From: Spirometra erinaceieuropaei
Taxonomy: Eukaryota; Platyhelminthes; Cestoda; Diphyllobothriidea; Diphyllobothriidae
NCBI GenBank assembly: GCA_902702965.1
Contig: CACRXP010000227.1
Span: forward strand, 218,104 to 282,103
DNA length: 64,000 nt
Direction: 5' to 3'
Shown here one piece after another: positions 43,916-55,845 of the stretch; position 1 is the first letter of the stretch; each line of letters begins with the position of its first letter. The translations under genes and the position numbers were made by a program. The notes beneath the pieces were generated by a model. The model was not told the origin of the DNA. It searched no databases and was given only the letters and a program-made list of their open reading frames with translations.

Positions 43916-44149
43916 AAGAAGTGGAGTCAGGAAATTCCCTTACGAGGACGTCAACCAGGTGAGTTGAATGATCATACAATGTGGAACAAACAGTGTTTTC
44001 TTCAAAAACTAATTGGTAATTAAAGTTTGTTTTCAAAACGAATTAATACCCAAAAGGTATGCCATAAGAGTGTGCAATGGGCAAAAACAGAGGGAAGATG
44101 ACGATGAGAAGAAAAAGAAAACTTGCTGAGTTCACATCTGAAGACTTAC

Positions 44150-44518
44150 CGACATTTGACACTTGTGGAACATTCACTTTGCTCCGATAGAACGTCGTGC
44201 AGGAGGTTTGCGGGAATTTGGAGCAGACGAATTAGTGAAAACAGGTCCTCAAACACCGACTGACGGGTAGCTCTGTCCAGCATCTGAGCATTGAGCCAAG
44301 TCACCAATGAACGAAGGACCGTAACCTCATTGGCAACGACAAGGTCATCATGTGCCAGAAGGCGTTTTAATTGGCTGCTTGATAGTTTGGCGAATTCGGC
44401 TGTCGTAGAAAACTCTTCGAAATTTTTGCATAATGTCCACTCAATAAAGGCAATTACGTCGGCGAACCCGAGTTCTTCGGAAATCCGCAAATATGGCACA
44501 ATGTTTTCCAGCGAGAGC
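44150..44518 (-). CDS. Right KLHL copy exon 5: BACK domain (type A)
   Basis: 369 nt between GTTTTTAAG and TGTCG/GTAAGT, phase 2 at both ends. It encodes RLSLENIVPYLRISEELGF, KNFEEFSTTAEFAKLSSSQL, AHDDLVVANEVTVLRSLVTW and LLQIPANLLHDVLSE. Open and close to the other copies. Confidence 0.82.
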
Positions 44519-45236
44519 CTTAAAAACACAGTTGGAAATCAAAGGAGGCAATGCGGACCATTTATAAGTGCCATTATGGAACTAAATCACCGGCATATGC
44601 ATGTGATGCAATACCTACCGAACATTCACCTTTGAAAACACACAAATAAATACAAATACTGGAGCATTCACCTCGTGCCGCCGCCCATATCCCATTAACT
44701 GGAATATGCATATCCGCTGTTAAACCTGAAAGAATACATCAGTGAGCTTTTTAGAAAGTGACGAGTGTTCCGACGGTTGCACATATCACTGAGATTTGGA
44801 AGCTAAAATGCTCCCCTCCTGTTAACAGAAAAAACTGGAACATCTAAACTTGATCAAGTTGCACTACGTAAAATGTTTATACACCCTGTCTGACTGGACT
44901 GTCTGGATACAAGCAGGCGTCCATCCATGGAAAAAATTGACACTTCAGCGGTAATCATTTTTCCATGGGGCTGCCAAGAGATTCTCAAGAAAAAACCAGC
45001 AGGTTATGGTGCATGAATTAATTGAGGATTATGTTCCATGCTGATCGGCATTGATGTACTCACTCCTATAATTCGTCTAGCTGAAATTACGGCTAAAGAT
45101 CACGGAATTCAGGTAATATAAGCACTGCCTGAAAAGTATGGATGCAGACGGCCTAACAATTGCTCAACAGCTAAAGTCCGAAAACCTTAATTGGCAATAC
45201 AGCGAATATTACCGATATGCTGGACAAGAAACTTGC

Positions 45237-45620
45237 CTGAAAGATAACTCATGTGAAGAATGCATAAAATGGACGGCTGTATCCACCTTCAGGAAGAGCG
45301 AACAGATTGTCCCGAAAAGATGCGGATAGGAGGCAAGACACTCGAACGTGCCCTGTCCAGATATTCGAAAGTTCTCCTCAGTGGAGCGATGTTCCAGCCA
45401 GCAGACGATGCCGTGGTGAAGGGAGGCCTCACCCTTGATGCGCAGATCAGGCCTCTTCAGAAGAGAACAGAAATCCTCTTCTCCAACTTCACAGATTACG
45501 CTCTCGTCGATGCAAGCATCGAAAGCATTCGCAAAACCCTGCATACACGCCTCAACTATGTCCTCCATGGCAAAATTGTGTGCCAGCTCCAGGACGAGAT
45601 GGATGGAGTTGAGGCTTAAG
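45237..45620 (-). CDS. Right KLHL copy exon 4: second BACK-type exon (type B)
   Basis: 384 nt, phase 2 at both ends, donor CAG/GCAAGT as in the other copies. It encodes LELAHNLAMEDIVEACMQGF, CEVGEEDFCSLLKRPDLRI and HHGIVCWLEHRSTEENF. Open although exons further 3' are broken. Confidence 0.76.
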
Positions 45621-47840
45621 CTGGCGACAGAAATGTGTGGGTAAAACCAGCATATGCTTCTGGGTACTTAGGACCTGTTATTTTAACTGGCATTGAAAAC
45701 GTTGAAATAAACATGAACACGTTGGAAGAGATAAATTTTGCAGTGCAAGCTCAAATTGGCAGTCAACCCCGATGCCTGGTATTATTTCGATGGCGTAGAG
45801 AAGATTGTGCGAGATTCAGAGAGCCCAGAACGGAGTTGGGGACTGATGGCGCATTGCTGCGTCTTGAAACACTGTGCTAGACCATCAGCACACGTCTGTA
45901 GCCTTGGAAGTGCATAAAAAGGAGTCATGCTGTTTTTCCCTGTCTACGCCAGCCGGCCCGGCTGACAAAATATTTACCGCGAAGGTTGCACCCTACCATG
46001 CGTAAACTACCACTCTTAATGTGAATGCACACAGTGTGTGGTCTAACTCATAAAAACCTCATGAAGCAATTTGAGGTAGTCATTTTGGGACATTCTAAAT
46101 GTTGTGCAGTTTACTTATTCGCCTTACTCGTTCCACAAAAGCACCCTTTGGTATGGAGAATACGTTTATAAGTAATTTTATGCATGAACCTTTCACAACT
46201 TTTACCTCTATCCAGGTTACCTCTATCTGCATGAGAACTGGGTACGTCTACCGAACCAATCGTCGCCCACCTGGAAACCGACTTTTGTTTCGCGTAATTC
46301 AGATGAAGCTGGATGTGAACAAGCAGAGTACTTTGAACACAACAGGCACTTTTTTAAAGTTGAAAAATTCGGACTTGTAATTCATTATGATTCTGTGCCC
46401 TAAAAGCCATAACAACGCTTACGGGCAATCCGTTGTTTTGACACATCCATATTTTCCTGCCATTTGCAGGTATTCTATAAGAAACGGTGCAAATGGCCAC
46501 CTCCAGACGGCCATTCGAATTCACTAGCACATGTTAATATACTTTCTGTGTCATCTAGTCTTCTGCTAATGCGTAGTTTGGAAACAGAACAGGCATGGCT
46601 TTAACAGCTGGAGCAATATTACATTTCTTACGTCCATTTTAATCAGATGATGAGGTGTCATATTTGGTGAGTCTAAAAATGTGTTGTAAAGGGTCATCTG
46701 TATGAAATGGAACGCCCAAGAGCTCACTTGTTAGATAGATACCCTTAAAATATATCTTATTTTCGAGTCTTTCACAGACAAACTGCAGAACCTATCTTTT
46801 TTGGGCTGTCGATTAAGAAAACTGAAAATGGCAAAACATCCACTGATATTGAAAAGACACCCTGTAAGCTAGCCGGCTCCACCGTCGCCAAAAACTACAC
46901 AGTAATCTCATTGGAGGAAAGTTTGTAGCGGGCAGCCATCATGACCGGTCTGGCGACATTGTTCAAGACCTCGCTGCCTCAAGGTCATTCACTCCTTGCA
47001 GCGAGCCGTTCCAGACGCGCTAACCTAAAGCCATTCGATCGACTTCAGCTCGAACACAATTGCGTCTCCACAGCGTCGCGGCTACCCATGCGCCACTTGA
47101 ACGCGCCACCCCCTGAAACCAGCAAAACAGGCCACTGAGACACCACCCCTCCGCAAATGCAAAACACCCCGACTGGACACCACTTGAGCTTGGCCCACGA
47201 GACTACAAATGCGGCTGCCACCACTATATCAGGGGCTCTCAGGCATGACTGGACGCAGTCAACATCAACCCTGGCTCCGCCAGTGTCCACCGCCGCCTGA
47301 GAGGACAACTCCGGTTTCTGTGCACAATAAACCTCTCATTCTGGTGCCTTCCGTGTTCCTCGTTTAAACATGCGATTTAGCCTGACGATAGTCGCGCTTT
47401 GAGTACAGACATTCACATTCACACCGCCTGGTCACAACAAGTTCATTTTATACACAGAAAACGATGTGTTTACAATTACATCCCCTAATTATACTTTAAT
47501 TTCTTAGTCGCTGGCCGGCCTCTCAACATGTGACCTTATGGAAACTGATTTTTCTGTGACGGCTCTACCAACAAAATCGAGCGAAATTATCTCCGTTTTA
47601 ATTGGCTGCATCTTGAACAATACGAAAACGGAAAAAAATTACGTAATATTCTCGCAACATGCTTTAGAGCAACACGACCAAACAGTACGCTCTTAACTAT
47701 GTGAAGTTTAGTTCAGTCTATTTGAGGAAAATACGCCTACCTCTTTGACCTCCCCATTTATCACATACAACCCGCAAGAATTAACAAAAATGTAGGGAAA
47801 TTACAGTGTTCCGTGGAAGCAGACTTAGTTTCACATAATC
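45621..47840. other. Intron 3 of right unit, with possible LTR fragment
   Basis: 45640-46720 is homologous to 20680-21560, 23060-23780 and 24620-25440 of the middle unit. A GC-rich block at about 46940-47370 is absent from the middle unit. It ends GTGCACAATAAACCTCTCAT, a polyadenylation-signal context like that of retroviral-type LTRs, so it may be a solo LTR; I could not define both ends. Confidence 0.4.
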
Positions 47841-49268
47841 ATCTTTGTTTTGGAGGTTAAATAGTCCCGTAGTCCGCTTAGTGTTGCAGCATGCGTCTGT
47901 AAAGGCAATATTTCAAAGTCTCCACAGACTGAGACATTGCAATCGACTCAGGCAAGGTATTCCATGGTTTCACTACACGGTTTGTGAGAAAATACGTTTT
48001 TACATCGAATCTTCCTCGAGACACACTCTGAGGATGGAGATATAGGTTACTTAGGTGAGTTTCGTATAACAGTGCCCCTTGACCTCTTACTAATTGTGTG
48101 GCTCGGCCCTGCGCTCTCTCGTGTTGGCTATAACCCTGCTGCGTCCAGGAACTCCAGATTTTGGTCGCATGTTTAGGATGCAGAATACCAGGGACTTTGG
48201 AGAAGTGGTCTTCGCCGAAAACTCTGAATGTCCGCTTGATAGCACACAGCATTGCAGTCGTGCCCTCAGTCGCCGTACAACAGTTTGTAAAAGGCTTTAG
48301 AGTGTTAGCCACCAAAACGCTGAGATCTTACTGTGTTTCAGCTTCTCGGAATGGTATTCCGTTCAGATGGTAGGTGCACCTATCAGAGACCTGGCCTAGA
48401 TTCCCGAGACGATGCATGGTGCATTTGTTTCAGTCGAATGACGGGAGTCATCTTCGGAATCACTCTTGTAACCGACAAAGATTTGCTTGGAAGTCCATTT
48501 CGTCGGTAGCACTGTGGATGACTTTCCAGATTTTCATATCATCCGCAAACCTGACACATCCGATCCAGTTCTTGTGCACGACCATTAGTAAACAGGAGAA
48601 AAGTGGGTCGTTCCCAGTACTGAAACTTGTGGGACTCCACCCTCTATGACTGTGCGCCTTGATTGCTGTCACTTTTTCACAGACAACTTGAGAACGATCG
48701 GCGAGAAAATTCTCGGTCCATTTAAGACGTTTGCTCCTAACACCCATTTATTTCAACTTGTACAGGAGATGGTGGGGCAAAACACAATCGAAGGCCTTGC
48801 ACTGAGTATACAAAGAGCGCTGCAATCATCAGGCCAAATCTCGAGTTGAGGGAAAAGCCGGGAGTCACCAGAATGAGGGGCTTATTGTACACAGAACCTA
48901 GTGGGTCGGCTCCAGTACTAAACCTTGTGGGACTCCACTTTCTGTGGTTGTAAGCCTTGAGTGCTATTACTCTACACAGAGAACTTGGGGACGACCGATG
49001 AGGAAATTCTTAAACCGTTAAAGACGTTTGCTCCTAATATCCAACGTGTACAGGCAACGTTGGTGCGAAACACTATGGAGGGCCCTATAGTGTCTAAGCG
49101 ATGGGAGCACACAGAGCGCTACAATCATCAGGCCAAGTCTCCGGTTGAGGGAAAAGACAGATATCACCAGAATGAGGGGCTAATTGCACTCAGACGCCCG
49201 AGTTGTCCTCTTAGGCAGCAGTGGCCGCTGGCGGAGACAGGGTATGTGCTGACGGTGTTAGGTCGTGC

Positions 49269-49312
<44 letters not shown>

Positions 49313-50340
49313 GAAACAAGTGGCGGCAGCTGCTTTTGTAAGAGAACCGGTTCAAGTGCTGTCCTGTTGGTGTGTTGTATTAAGCGAGAGGTGATGTGCT
49401 CAAGTGGCACACGGCCAGCTGCGACTGTGTGGACGCAGGGGTGACTGAGCTCAAGTCAGTCGAGTAGCTGCTAGTCAACGAGTTGGGAATCGTCGCTGAA
49501 ATGTGAATGATCTCGGTCCACTCAAGAAGTTTGCTCCTAATACCCATTTATCTCAACTTGTACAGGAGATGGTGGGGCGAAACACCTAGTAATGGGAGTA
49601 CAAAGAGCACTGCAATCATCAGGCTAAATCTCGAGCTGAGGGAAAAGCCGGGAGTCGCCAGAATGAGGGGCTTATTGTATACAGAACCCTGTGCCGCCCT
49701 CTCCGGCAGCAATGACCGCTGGCAAGGCCAGGGCATGTGTTGACCTTGTTAGGAGACAAGCGGAGACTACTACTTAACTGGGTTTGTGGAGCCAGCTCAA
49801 GTGTTGTCCAATTGGCGCGTATTTCATTCGACGAGGGATGGTGTGCTCAAGCGGCTCAAGAGCAGCTGCGACTGTGTGGACTCACTTGTGTCCGAGTTGA
49901 AGTCAGTCGGGGGATTGCGGGTCAACGCGCGTCCGAAACCGCTCGCTGCGACAGAGGATGACCTTGAGGCAGCAGGATGTCCAACAGGAACGCTAGGCAT
50001 CACAATGATGGCAGTCGGCAGCAGCCTTCAATGCAGGCCTGCACAGTCAGTTTTTAATCGAGTGAAAATGACCAGCTTCCCACTCTGTAAAGCAAGTTCC
50101 CTACACCTGATTTTCTCTTACGAAAGTGGTATTGTACATTGGACAAGATATTGTGGGTTTGCCAAAAAACTCACCAATGCCTTTTCGATGGTCTTCATGA
50201 CTTTGCAGCAGATTGATGTCAAGCCGACGGGTCTGCAGCCGGTCGCAATTGCACAATTACCACTTTTGTGAATCGATGTACGGTAGGGTGTTTTCCAACC
50301 CATGGAAGAATCCCAGTGTCGAACGATCTCTGGCACAACA
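47840..50340 (-). mobile_element. CR1/Jockey-like non-LTR retrotransposon relic (right unit)
   Basis: On the minus strand, 50336-50118 encodes CRPVGLTSICCKVMKTIEKA and QYLVQCTIPL (NYRP+SLTS+..K..E.I). 48747-48460 encodes RLKWTENFLADRSQVV and CVRFADDMKIWKVI with the FADD catalytic box. 48315-47878 ends with FLTNRVVKPWNTLPESIA. The middle is swollen by repeated segments (48712-49740). It sits in intron 3 at the same place as the relic in the middle unit. Confidence 0.75.
48712..49740. repeat. Three direct copies of a CR1 segment plus flanking sequence
   Basis: The block TTTGCTCCTAA...CAACTTGTACAGG...CACCAGAATGAGGGGCT occurs at about 48725-48890, 49025-49180 and 49525-49680. The last two are each followed by a non-CR1 segment (GGCAGCARTGRCCGCTGGC ... 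CAGCTGCGACTGTGTGGAC). A (GA)n run at 49271-49309 interrupts the middle copy. Confidence 0.65.
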
Positions 50341-51110
50341 CGGACAATGGCTTAGCCAGTTTTTGGGCAATTTCGGTGGGACGTTTTTGCAGAGCCTACA
50401 GTACACTTATTCTTGGATTATGTATACTGCAATAGTATGTAAAAAACAATTTCACAGGCGTTCCTATGTTCAGACCGCTTTATTTCCTCAGCAATTTGCA
50501 AAGACAGGCTTCATTTACTTTTAAAAATTAGTTTACTTTTTCGACGTGAATTTTCGCGTCTTCGGCATATCTGCTTTTCATAAGAAAATTTTTATTTCTG
50601 ACTAATAAAATGGTCCTTTCAAAATATCTTTTGAGTTTTCACTTAATAGAGGCTTATTCCTTATCAGTTAGGTGTTTTGGTGAATACACATGGAGGGGTT
50701 TCCGATTGATTAGCGATTTTTCATTGATCCGGGCTTATTTCATGAGTTATGTCAAGTGCTCTAATTTAACTTTCTAAGAATTTAAGCCCTAGATGAACAT
50801 TGTTGTTTGAACTCAAAATCGAAAATTTCCTTCTAATTTTAGGTTAGAAGAAATTTCAAGTTGAACGAATAACTCGACCAAAGATCCCTATAATGGAGAC
50901 AAGCCCACATCCCCCCGTTTTAGGTAACCATAGCGTACAAACTAGAAATGATTTACTTATATTACTTAGCCAATTGATTCCTTCTCGCAAGTCATTTGCA
51001 ACTGCCGTCAAATCTAATAAATGACAAATCCTGTAAAAATGTGCCAACTGCAATCCTGTTCACAACGCTATTATTTAAAGTGCTCAACTCAAAGGATTCC
51101 GGTAACTTAC

Positions 51111-51544
51111 CGCGTTGAAATGTATTCAGCACAGCGTGCCTTCAAACGATCTATTCGCAGTTTTTTAGCCACCTCCAACAGCTCACGCAAGTTGGCTTCC
51201 GTAATCTCAATCCTTCCATTGTACGCAAAACTAATGATCATTTCTATCATCCTATGAACCACGTCAGGAGAAATTCATGTGGCACACTTACTCAGGCGAA
51301 AGCCGCTTTAGCTCCTCGAATTCGGCACATCCCCCTCCATGAAGGAAGACCTCTCTAAAGAAGGGGATCGTGGCTGCGAGAACAACCTTGTGAGCCACAA
51401 TGCACACACCATTCGCCTTTGAATACGTCAGAATTATCAAATAGTAGGACCTACAAAGAATGTGAAGTCACATAATCTGCCCTGTTTCCGGTCTCTTTCC
51501 AAGAGGTTGAAGGGTCTGTGTTCCTGTGACTGGAATGTAGTCAT
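51111..51544 (-). CDS. Right KLHL copy exons 1-3: BTB/POZ domain
   Basis: Exons 51544-51455, 51416-51292 and 51251-51111 with introns of 38 and 40 nt, identical in layout to the other genes. Joined: MTTFQSQEHRPFNLLERD, GRLCDFTFFANGVCIVAHKV, FLHGGGCAEFEELKRLSPE and MIISFAYNGRIEITEANLRE. Open. Its exon 2 (HGGGCAEFEELKRL) is closest to the pseudogene at 60162-60595. Confidence 0.86.
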
Positions 51545-51720
51545 CGTGCTCCCAGGCAAAGTAGATGCCGAGTAAACAAATGCACCAGCGTGTTCATTCT
51601 GGTGCCGCCGCTTGCCTGTTCGTGTTTTAATTGGGTATTGGATTTAAAGCGTATTTTGATTGGTGTTAGACAGGCAACTTGTTAGCCAATGAGAAACCGA
51701 ACGAGACATGTCGTTACGAC
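51545..51720 (-). promoter_or_regulatory. Conserved 5' flank (right unit), with a second partial copy at 51895-51990
   Basis: Contains CACCAATCAAAATACGC on the gene strand and an inverted CCAAT (TCTCATTGGCTAAC) as in the left unit. Part of the same block (GCCGCTTACCTGCTCGTGTTCCAATTGGG-type sequence) is repeated at 51895-51990 and again in part near 51995. Promoter role inferred from conservation. Confidence 0.38.
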
Positions 51721-52299
51721 AAGAGGTAGTGAAGGCATGCAGTCAGTTTTTTTTTCTGATTTTGACTTAGTCACGCTTGACTCCTAGCGCATTGCCGGTT
51801 ATCCACCGGCAAAACGGCGCCGGTCTAACCGCCTTTCAACTTCAATCCCATCGGCCATTGCAGGACTCATTTTCCCGCAGTATTAGGTCTCGATCACCTT
51901 GTGTCGCCGCTTACCTGCTCGTGTTCCAATTGGGCGTGGGATGTAAAGCGTATTTTCATCAGTGTTGGTCTTAACGGTGTCGAGTTCCAATTGGGTGTGT
52001 AACGCACTGTATTCTGATTAGAAATCGGTGACCTCCTATACCACGAATTGGGGACCAGATTAGACGCGATATGACAGCAAATGGGGTGGGCTAAGAAAAA
52101 TGAAGTTCTCATCGGATTAAGTGAATTGTATTACTGCCGTTTCGGAGAGCTTAGTCGGCTCTCCATCATCAAAGCGTTTAATGCAAAAATTGAACAGAAT
52201 TCTGAATACACAGCAGAATTATTTGGCCTTGGGCTGATCGATTTTTTCCTTCTTTCGTTGCTTTAGCCCTCTGACCGTCGTTTGTGAATGCTGATGGCC

Positions 52300-53097
52300 T
52301 CCTGCGTTGTATGTCGTCACCTCAATTGGGGTCAGTTGCGGTTGTGTCGCCCTTTTGGGTGAACTAGTCAACGGGCTGTGTTTTCTCGGTGTTCTTAAGC
52401 TCCGTGTGACCGTCTTGTCCTGGCCATAGCGCATGTAGTGAACGTAGGACTTTTTGGGCCGCAGGATGGTCTAGATACCTGTTGATGGAGTTGGCATCTG
52501 AGTACCAAGCCTCAAGTGTAAGATTTTCTGTCCTTGAGGTGACTCGGTTTAAGACGGTTGCTCCTTGAAAGTCAAAACTGTGGCCAGTTTCCTCGATGTG
52601 AGTCGCAAGCTGTTAGCTAGGGTGTAATCGTCGAGTTGCCAATTTGTGCTCGTGTAAGGGGATCTGCAGATTCGTCCTGTTTCCCCAACGTTGTTGTAGT
52701 CTCCATCGGTACAACGGATTTATAGACAACCGTTGAGGTTTCAGTGGGTGGCAGTATGCCGTTTGGTTGCGTGAAACGGCGAAGAATTATTGCCTGGTGT
52801 AGAAGGGTAAGGCCTAATCTGGCGGGTTGCCCCGGTTGTGAATCCGCCTCGGCAACTCCTTTAGTGTAAGTAATAGCCCTTCAGACTGCGGGTTATGCTT
52901 CTAGTGGTCGTTTTCTGTTCACTCGGTGTTTGCTTTGCTTGCTAAAAGAGCTTGGATATCCATTGGCCCGAAAGATGTCATGAAGGTATTGCCGTTCAAC
53001 TCTTTCGTCGGTTGGTGTGCTGCAGCGGAAACAGTTGCGTTTGTGAGAGAGGGAATGATTGCTGTTGAAGTGTAGTATTTGTCTCATCTCAACTGGG
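52300..53097 (-). mobile_element. Penelope-like element relic, 5'-truncated, inside Gypsy pol
   Basis: Starting at 53097 on the minus strand: RQILHFNSNHSLSHKRNCF and RQYLHDIFRANGYPSSF match LLNFNSNHPISHKRSF and YLRRVFKANGYPRNF of the 30-kb element. Near 52700 the nuclease box YNNVGETGR remains (YVGETGR). Many stops. Its left junction with Gypsy RT is abrupt. Confidence 0.7.
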
Positions 53098-53450
53098 CAG
53101 TTGGGAGAGGATGAATGCCAATGGAGTGGACCAGGTGCTCGAGAAACTCGACGGAAGGAACACAAAAGACACACTTGGACGGGTTGAGAATAACACCCAA
53201 TCATTGGATGCGCTCAGACACCGGTACAAGATGTTCTGTTTTTTCTCCGGCGATCGAGCTAGCCAACAATAGGTCGTTAGCACAGGCGTAGACAAAGGGC
53301 TGGCCACTGTCTAACAATTGTAGGCATTTTTGTGATTGAGAAAAAGGCAAAATATTTCCTTGCAGTTCTGCGGATGCAGTATCCGCGGCAACTGTTACAG
53401 ACCGTGCAGTTTGTCGTGTGTAGAAGTGGCCGGTGGAAGCCTTCTTCAAG
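53098..53450 (-). mobile_element. Ty3/Gypsy reverse transcriptase relic
   Basis: The minus strand encodes QPFVYACANDLLLASSIAGE and KTEHLVPVSERIQ, then ILNPSKCVFC and HLVHSIGIHPLP. This is the Gypsy pattern FVYIDDLL+AS....EH...+..V..RL...G+.LNPSKC.FG......LGH.V...GI.P. The catalytic YIDD is CAND here, so inactive. The Penelope-like relic is joined to its 3' side. Confidence 0.72.
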
Positions 53451-54195
53451 CCACATGATATTCGTTTACGTCTGTATACCCCCTGACATGGTCCCTTATC
53501 CCTGAGTAAAGCTTTTTAGGCATCAATAAAGGCTGTTGAAATCCACTTTGACTCGTGAATAGTTTACCAGGAAAGGAGTCCGATCTGGCTGGGGTTGTCT
53601 AGGGGAGGTGACTGTGACATACGGGGAAGAGTTAAAGTTAGGATGCAGGTGTGGAGAGACACGCCCCATGTGCCATCATCTAACTAATTCCGCCGATCCA
53701 GAACTCTTACTGGGATGTGGCCAATGTGCAGAACAACGTTTTGAGGGCGATTATGTGTTTACTGGGATCCCAAGCCCCCAACATGCGAGGTTTCAATGTT
53801 CTTGGCGTGACCGTACCTCTGGACAAAAACTTCCCCGACAAACACACACACACGCACCCTCTGGGCTTGAGCAGCGGCCGGGATAGGGCCAGAGGTTTTC
53901 CTACTTTGAAAAATCTTGCATGTCTACCAAAATAAGTTTTTTTTAGAAATTATTTCATCTTCGGAGACTTATTTTCGTCGTCTTTATTTTGCGGGTCACT
54001 ACAGGCGGTGAGGATTCCGATGGTCAATGGTTACGTACCCTGCAGAAGCTACAAAGCGAATATGCTTGCCCGTCCGCATTCAATATGTAGACTGCCGCAA
54101 TTCAATCATCAATTTTGGTTATTAGAGCGATAATCACTCGGTCATTCACCTGAAGCGGTGTTTGCCCGCGTGCTTCCCACGTGCTGCCCTCTTGG
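53451..54195. other. Unassigned sequence
   Basis: No gene recognised. Contains a short (AC)n run at 53842-53857. Frames are short and lack family motifs. Confidence 0.45.
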
Positions 54196-54455
54196 CTAAT
54201 CACTCCGCCCAGGCACTGTCTCAGCACTGTATCTGGAGGGCAGGGGAGGGGGGAGGTCATTGCGTTTGCTGCTTAGATGTCGGTCGGAGAACCCCGATTC
54301 AAGCAGCTCGCTGCCTAAAGAGACCATCGAATGAACTGCGACCTGAGATATGGCGTCATTCATCCACACTGCTGCTGAGTGTTTGGTCATCAGCGTCAGC
54401 CGTAGTCTCCCAGTTCCTCTAACGCTACTGCCTTGCCCGCAACCGCCCCGCATGC
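54196..54455 (-). mobile_element. Penelope-like element relic, GIY-YIG fragment
   Basis: The minus strand reads CGQGSSVRGTGRLRLTLMTK and HSAAVWMNDAISQVAVHSMV, matching CGQSNYVGETGRQLRTRMAE and HAAAVRRNDASSQVAAHLTR of the 30-kb element. An isolated nuclease fragment. Confidence 0.6.
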
Positions 54456-55554
54456 AATAAGAGACAATATATGTTTCATGTCATGTCAGTGGGTCTTTCG
54501 GCCTCTTTAATTGGCGATCGATGACTGCCTCCCATCTGGTAGCCACTCGTTCCGGACACCCGTTGATGGTATTACAGTCCGACAACCGTATCCTCCGGGT
54601 CAATATAGTGCGTCTGAGCACGCTGACAGAGTGTTCTTGAGCAACTGCACTTTTGACTGACCGAATAGTTGCTTACAAAACGCAGTAGCGGGTCGCATGC
54701 GTCACCCATCTCCCCCTGAACACTTGAGGTTTTACACCACCACAATATTTGCGGCAGAAGAGGGAGTCACTAAAGGTCACCTGGATGTGTTTTTCTTTCT
54801 CCATCGTAGATTGTACGTCCGCGAGAGGACATTGATATGCTGTTTGAACGGTAACACCTAATCTGGTTAGATGACGAAGAATTAATTATTCAAATGCCAC
54901 GTCTAGAATTTCAGTCTGGGCACTGTTGAGTTTGATGAAATTAGTCTGGGGAGTTTTGAAATAAATCTACAGTGAGAGTGTCTGCCCCTTGGCAAGCAAT
55001 GTGTCCAGGACGAGCTTTAAAAATAAGCTTATTCAGCTTCTGACATGCTAGACTTTAAGGTTCTAGCATTGGCTTTAAGTTGTGCAGAATTATATTTGCT
55101 GATGATACTGTGAGCTTTACTATCTGGTAAAGTCAGTACACATTAATGAGGTCGTTTACACGGTCAACAGTCTTCATCTTCTTGTTTAATTATTTGATTC
55201 TGCCCAATTTCCTTTCATCAAGTTGTTCTGATGAAGTGATTTCTGTTTTACTGTCAGAAATTTGGGTGCTCACATGTGTGCTTTTATCAACAGAAATTAC
55301 GCTCACCCATCAATTCTATTTTTATTCCTGAGAATCGATTATCCGTTCTCCTTTTCTTTATTGCCAGGACCATTCCGACGCCGTGACTTCACCGAATACA
55401 ACAGGATTACTTCTACTGTTTAATCAGTTAAATTACCCTCTACTTTGATACACCTTGAAGACGCTTTGCAAAACAGTCATCGTTATGCTCTCATGTTTCT
55501 TCCCCTTGCAAGTGCACTTATCTATCTGGACCAGGGCTTTGGAAGAGGGCTTTG

Positions 55555-55845
55555 ATGTCGATGTCGTATAAATCTATTTCCGTAGAGCATTGGACACTGT
55601 CCCTCACAAACACCTTTTTCATAAACTGAACGCCCTCGACGTCCGGGAGATCATCTGAGCTGGAAAACGGCGTTTCTGATTGGTCGAGACCAGCGTGTCT
55701 GTATTGGAGATGGGGTGTCAGACTGGGTAAACGCGACCAGCGGTGTACTTCAAGGCTCAATTCTCGAACGCTTTATCTCCATCCTCTATATTAATGACAG
55801 CCTTCAAGAACTCGACTGCATTCACTTCAAATGTTTTTACTACCA
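55555..55845 (+). mobile_element. CR1/Jockey-like reverse transcriptase fragment
   Basis: The plus strand encodes RALDTVPHKHLFHKLNALDV, IGRDQRVCIGDGVSDWVNAT, SGVLQGSILERF and ISILYINDSLQELDCI. This corresponds to KAFDTVPH..L..KL...G+, the turn before SGVPQGS+LGPLLF and LYINDL. Stops interrupt it. A different copy from those in the KLHL introns. Confidence 0.75.

Larger units (their letters stand above)
34834..51544 (-). pseudogene. Right KLHL-type gene copy, probably decaying
   Basis: Exons mirror the middle gene: 51544-51455, 51416-51292, 51251-51111 (BTB), 45620-45237 and 44518-44150 (two BACK exons), 43467-43209, 40124-39869, about 39177-39025, 38789-38371 and 38219-38122. The first five are intact. 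Exon 6 has a one-base deletion (GCGGTTCAAC where the other copies have GCCTGTTCAAC or GCCTATTCAAC). Exon 8 has lost its acceptor AG, gained 7 bp and has GA in place of the donor GT. A truncated transposon abuts sequence downstream of exon 10. A shortened BTB-BACK protein could still be made. Sequencing error could explain the one-base change but hardly all of these. Confidence 0.7.

Noticed and set aside
45260..45619. Long plus-strand open frames opposite BACK exon 4 (also 3902-4252 and 20357-20656)
   Set aside because: They are antisense shadows of the conserved minus-strand exon and resemble no known family.
48712..49740. Direct repeats considered as a CRISPR-like array
   Set aside because: Repeat units are over 150 bp, few, diverged, and code CR1 reverse transcriptase. 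The window is eukaryotic.
53201..53449. First read as the reverse transcriptase of the adjacent Penelope-like relic
   Set aside because: The motifs (NDLLLAS, EHL...ERIQ, LNPSKCVF, GIHPLP) are those of Ty3/Gypsy RT. Penelope sequence starts only at 53097.
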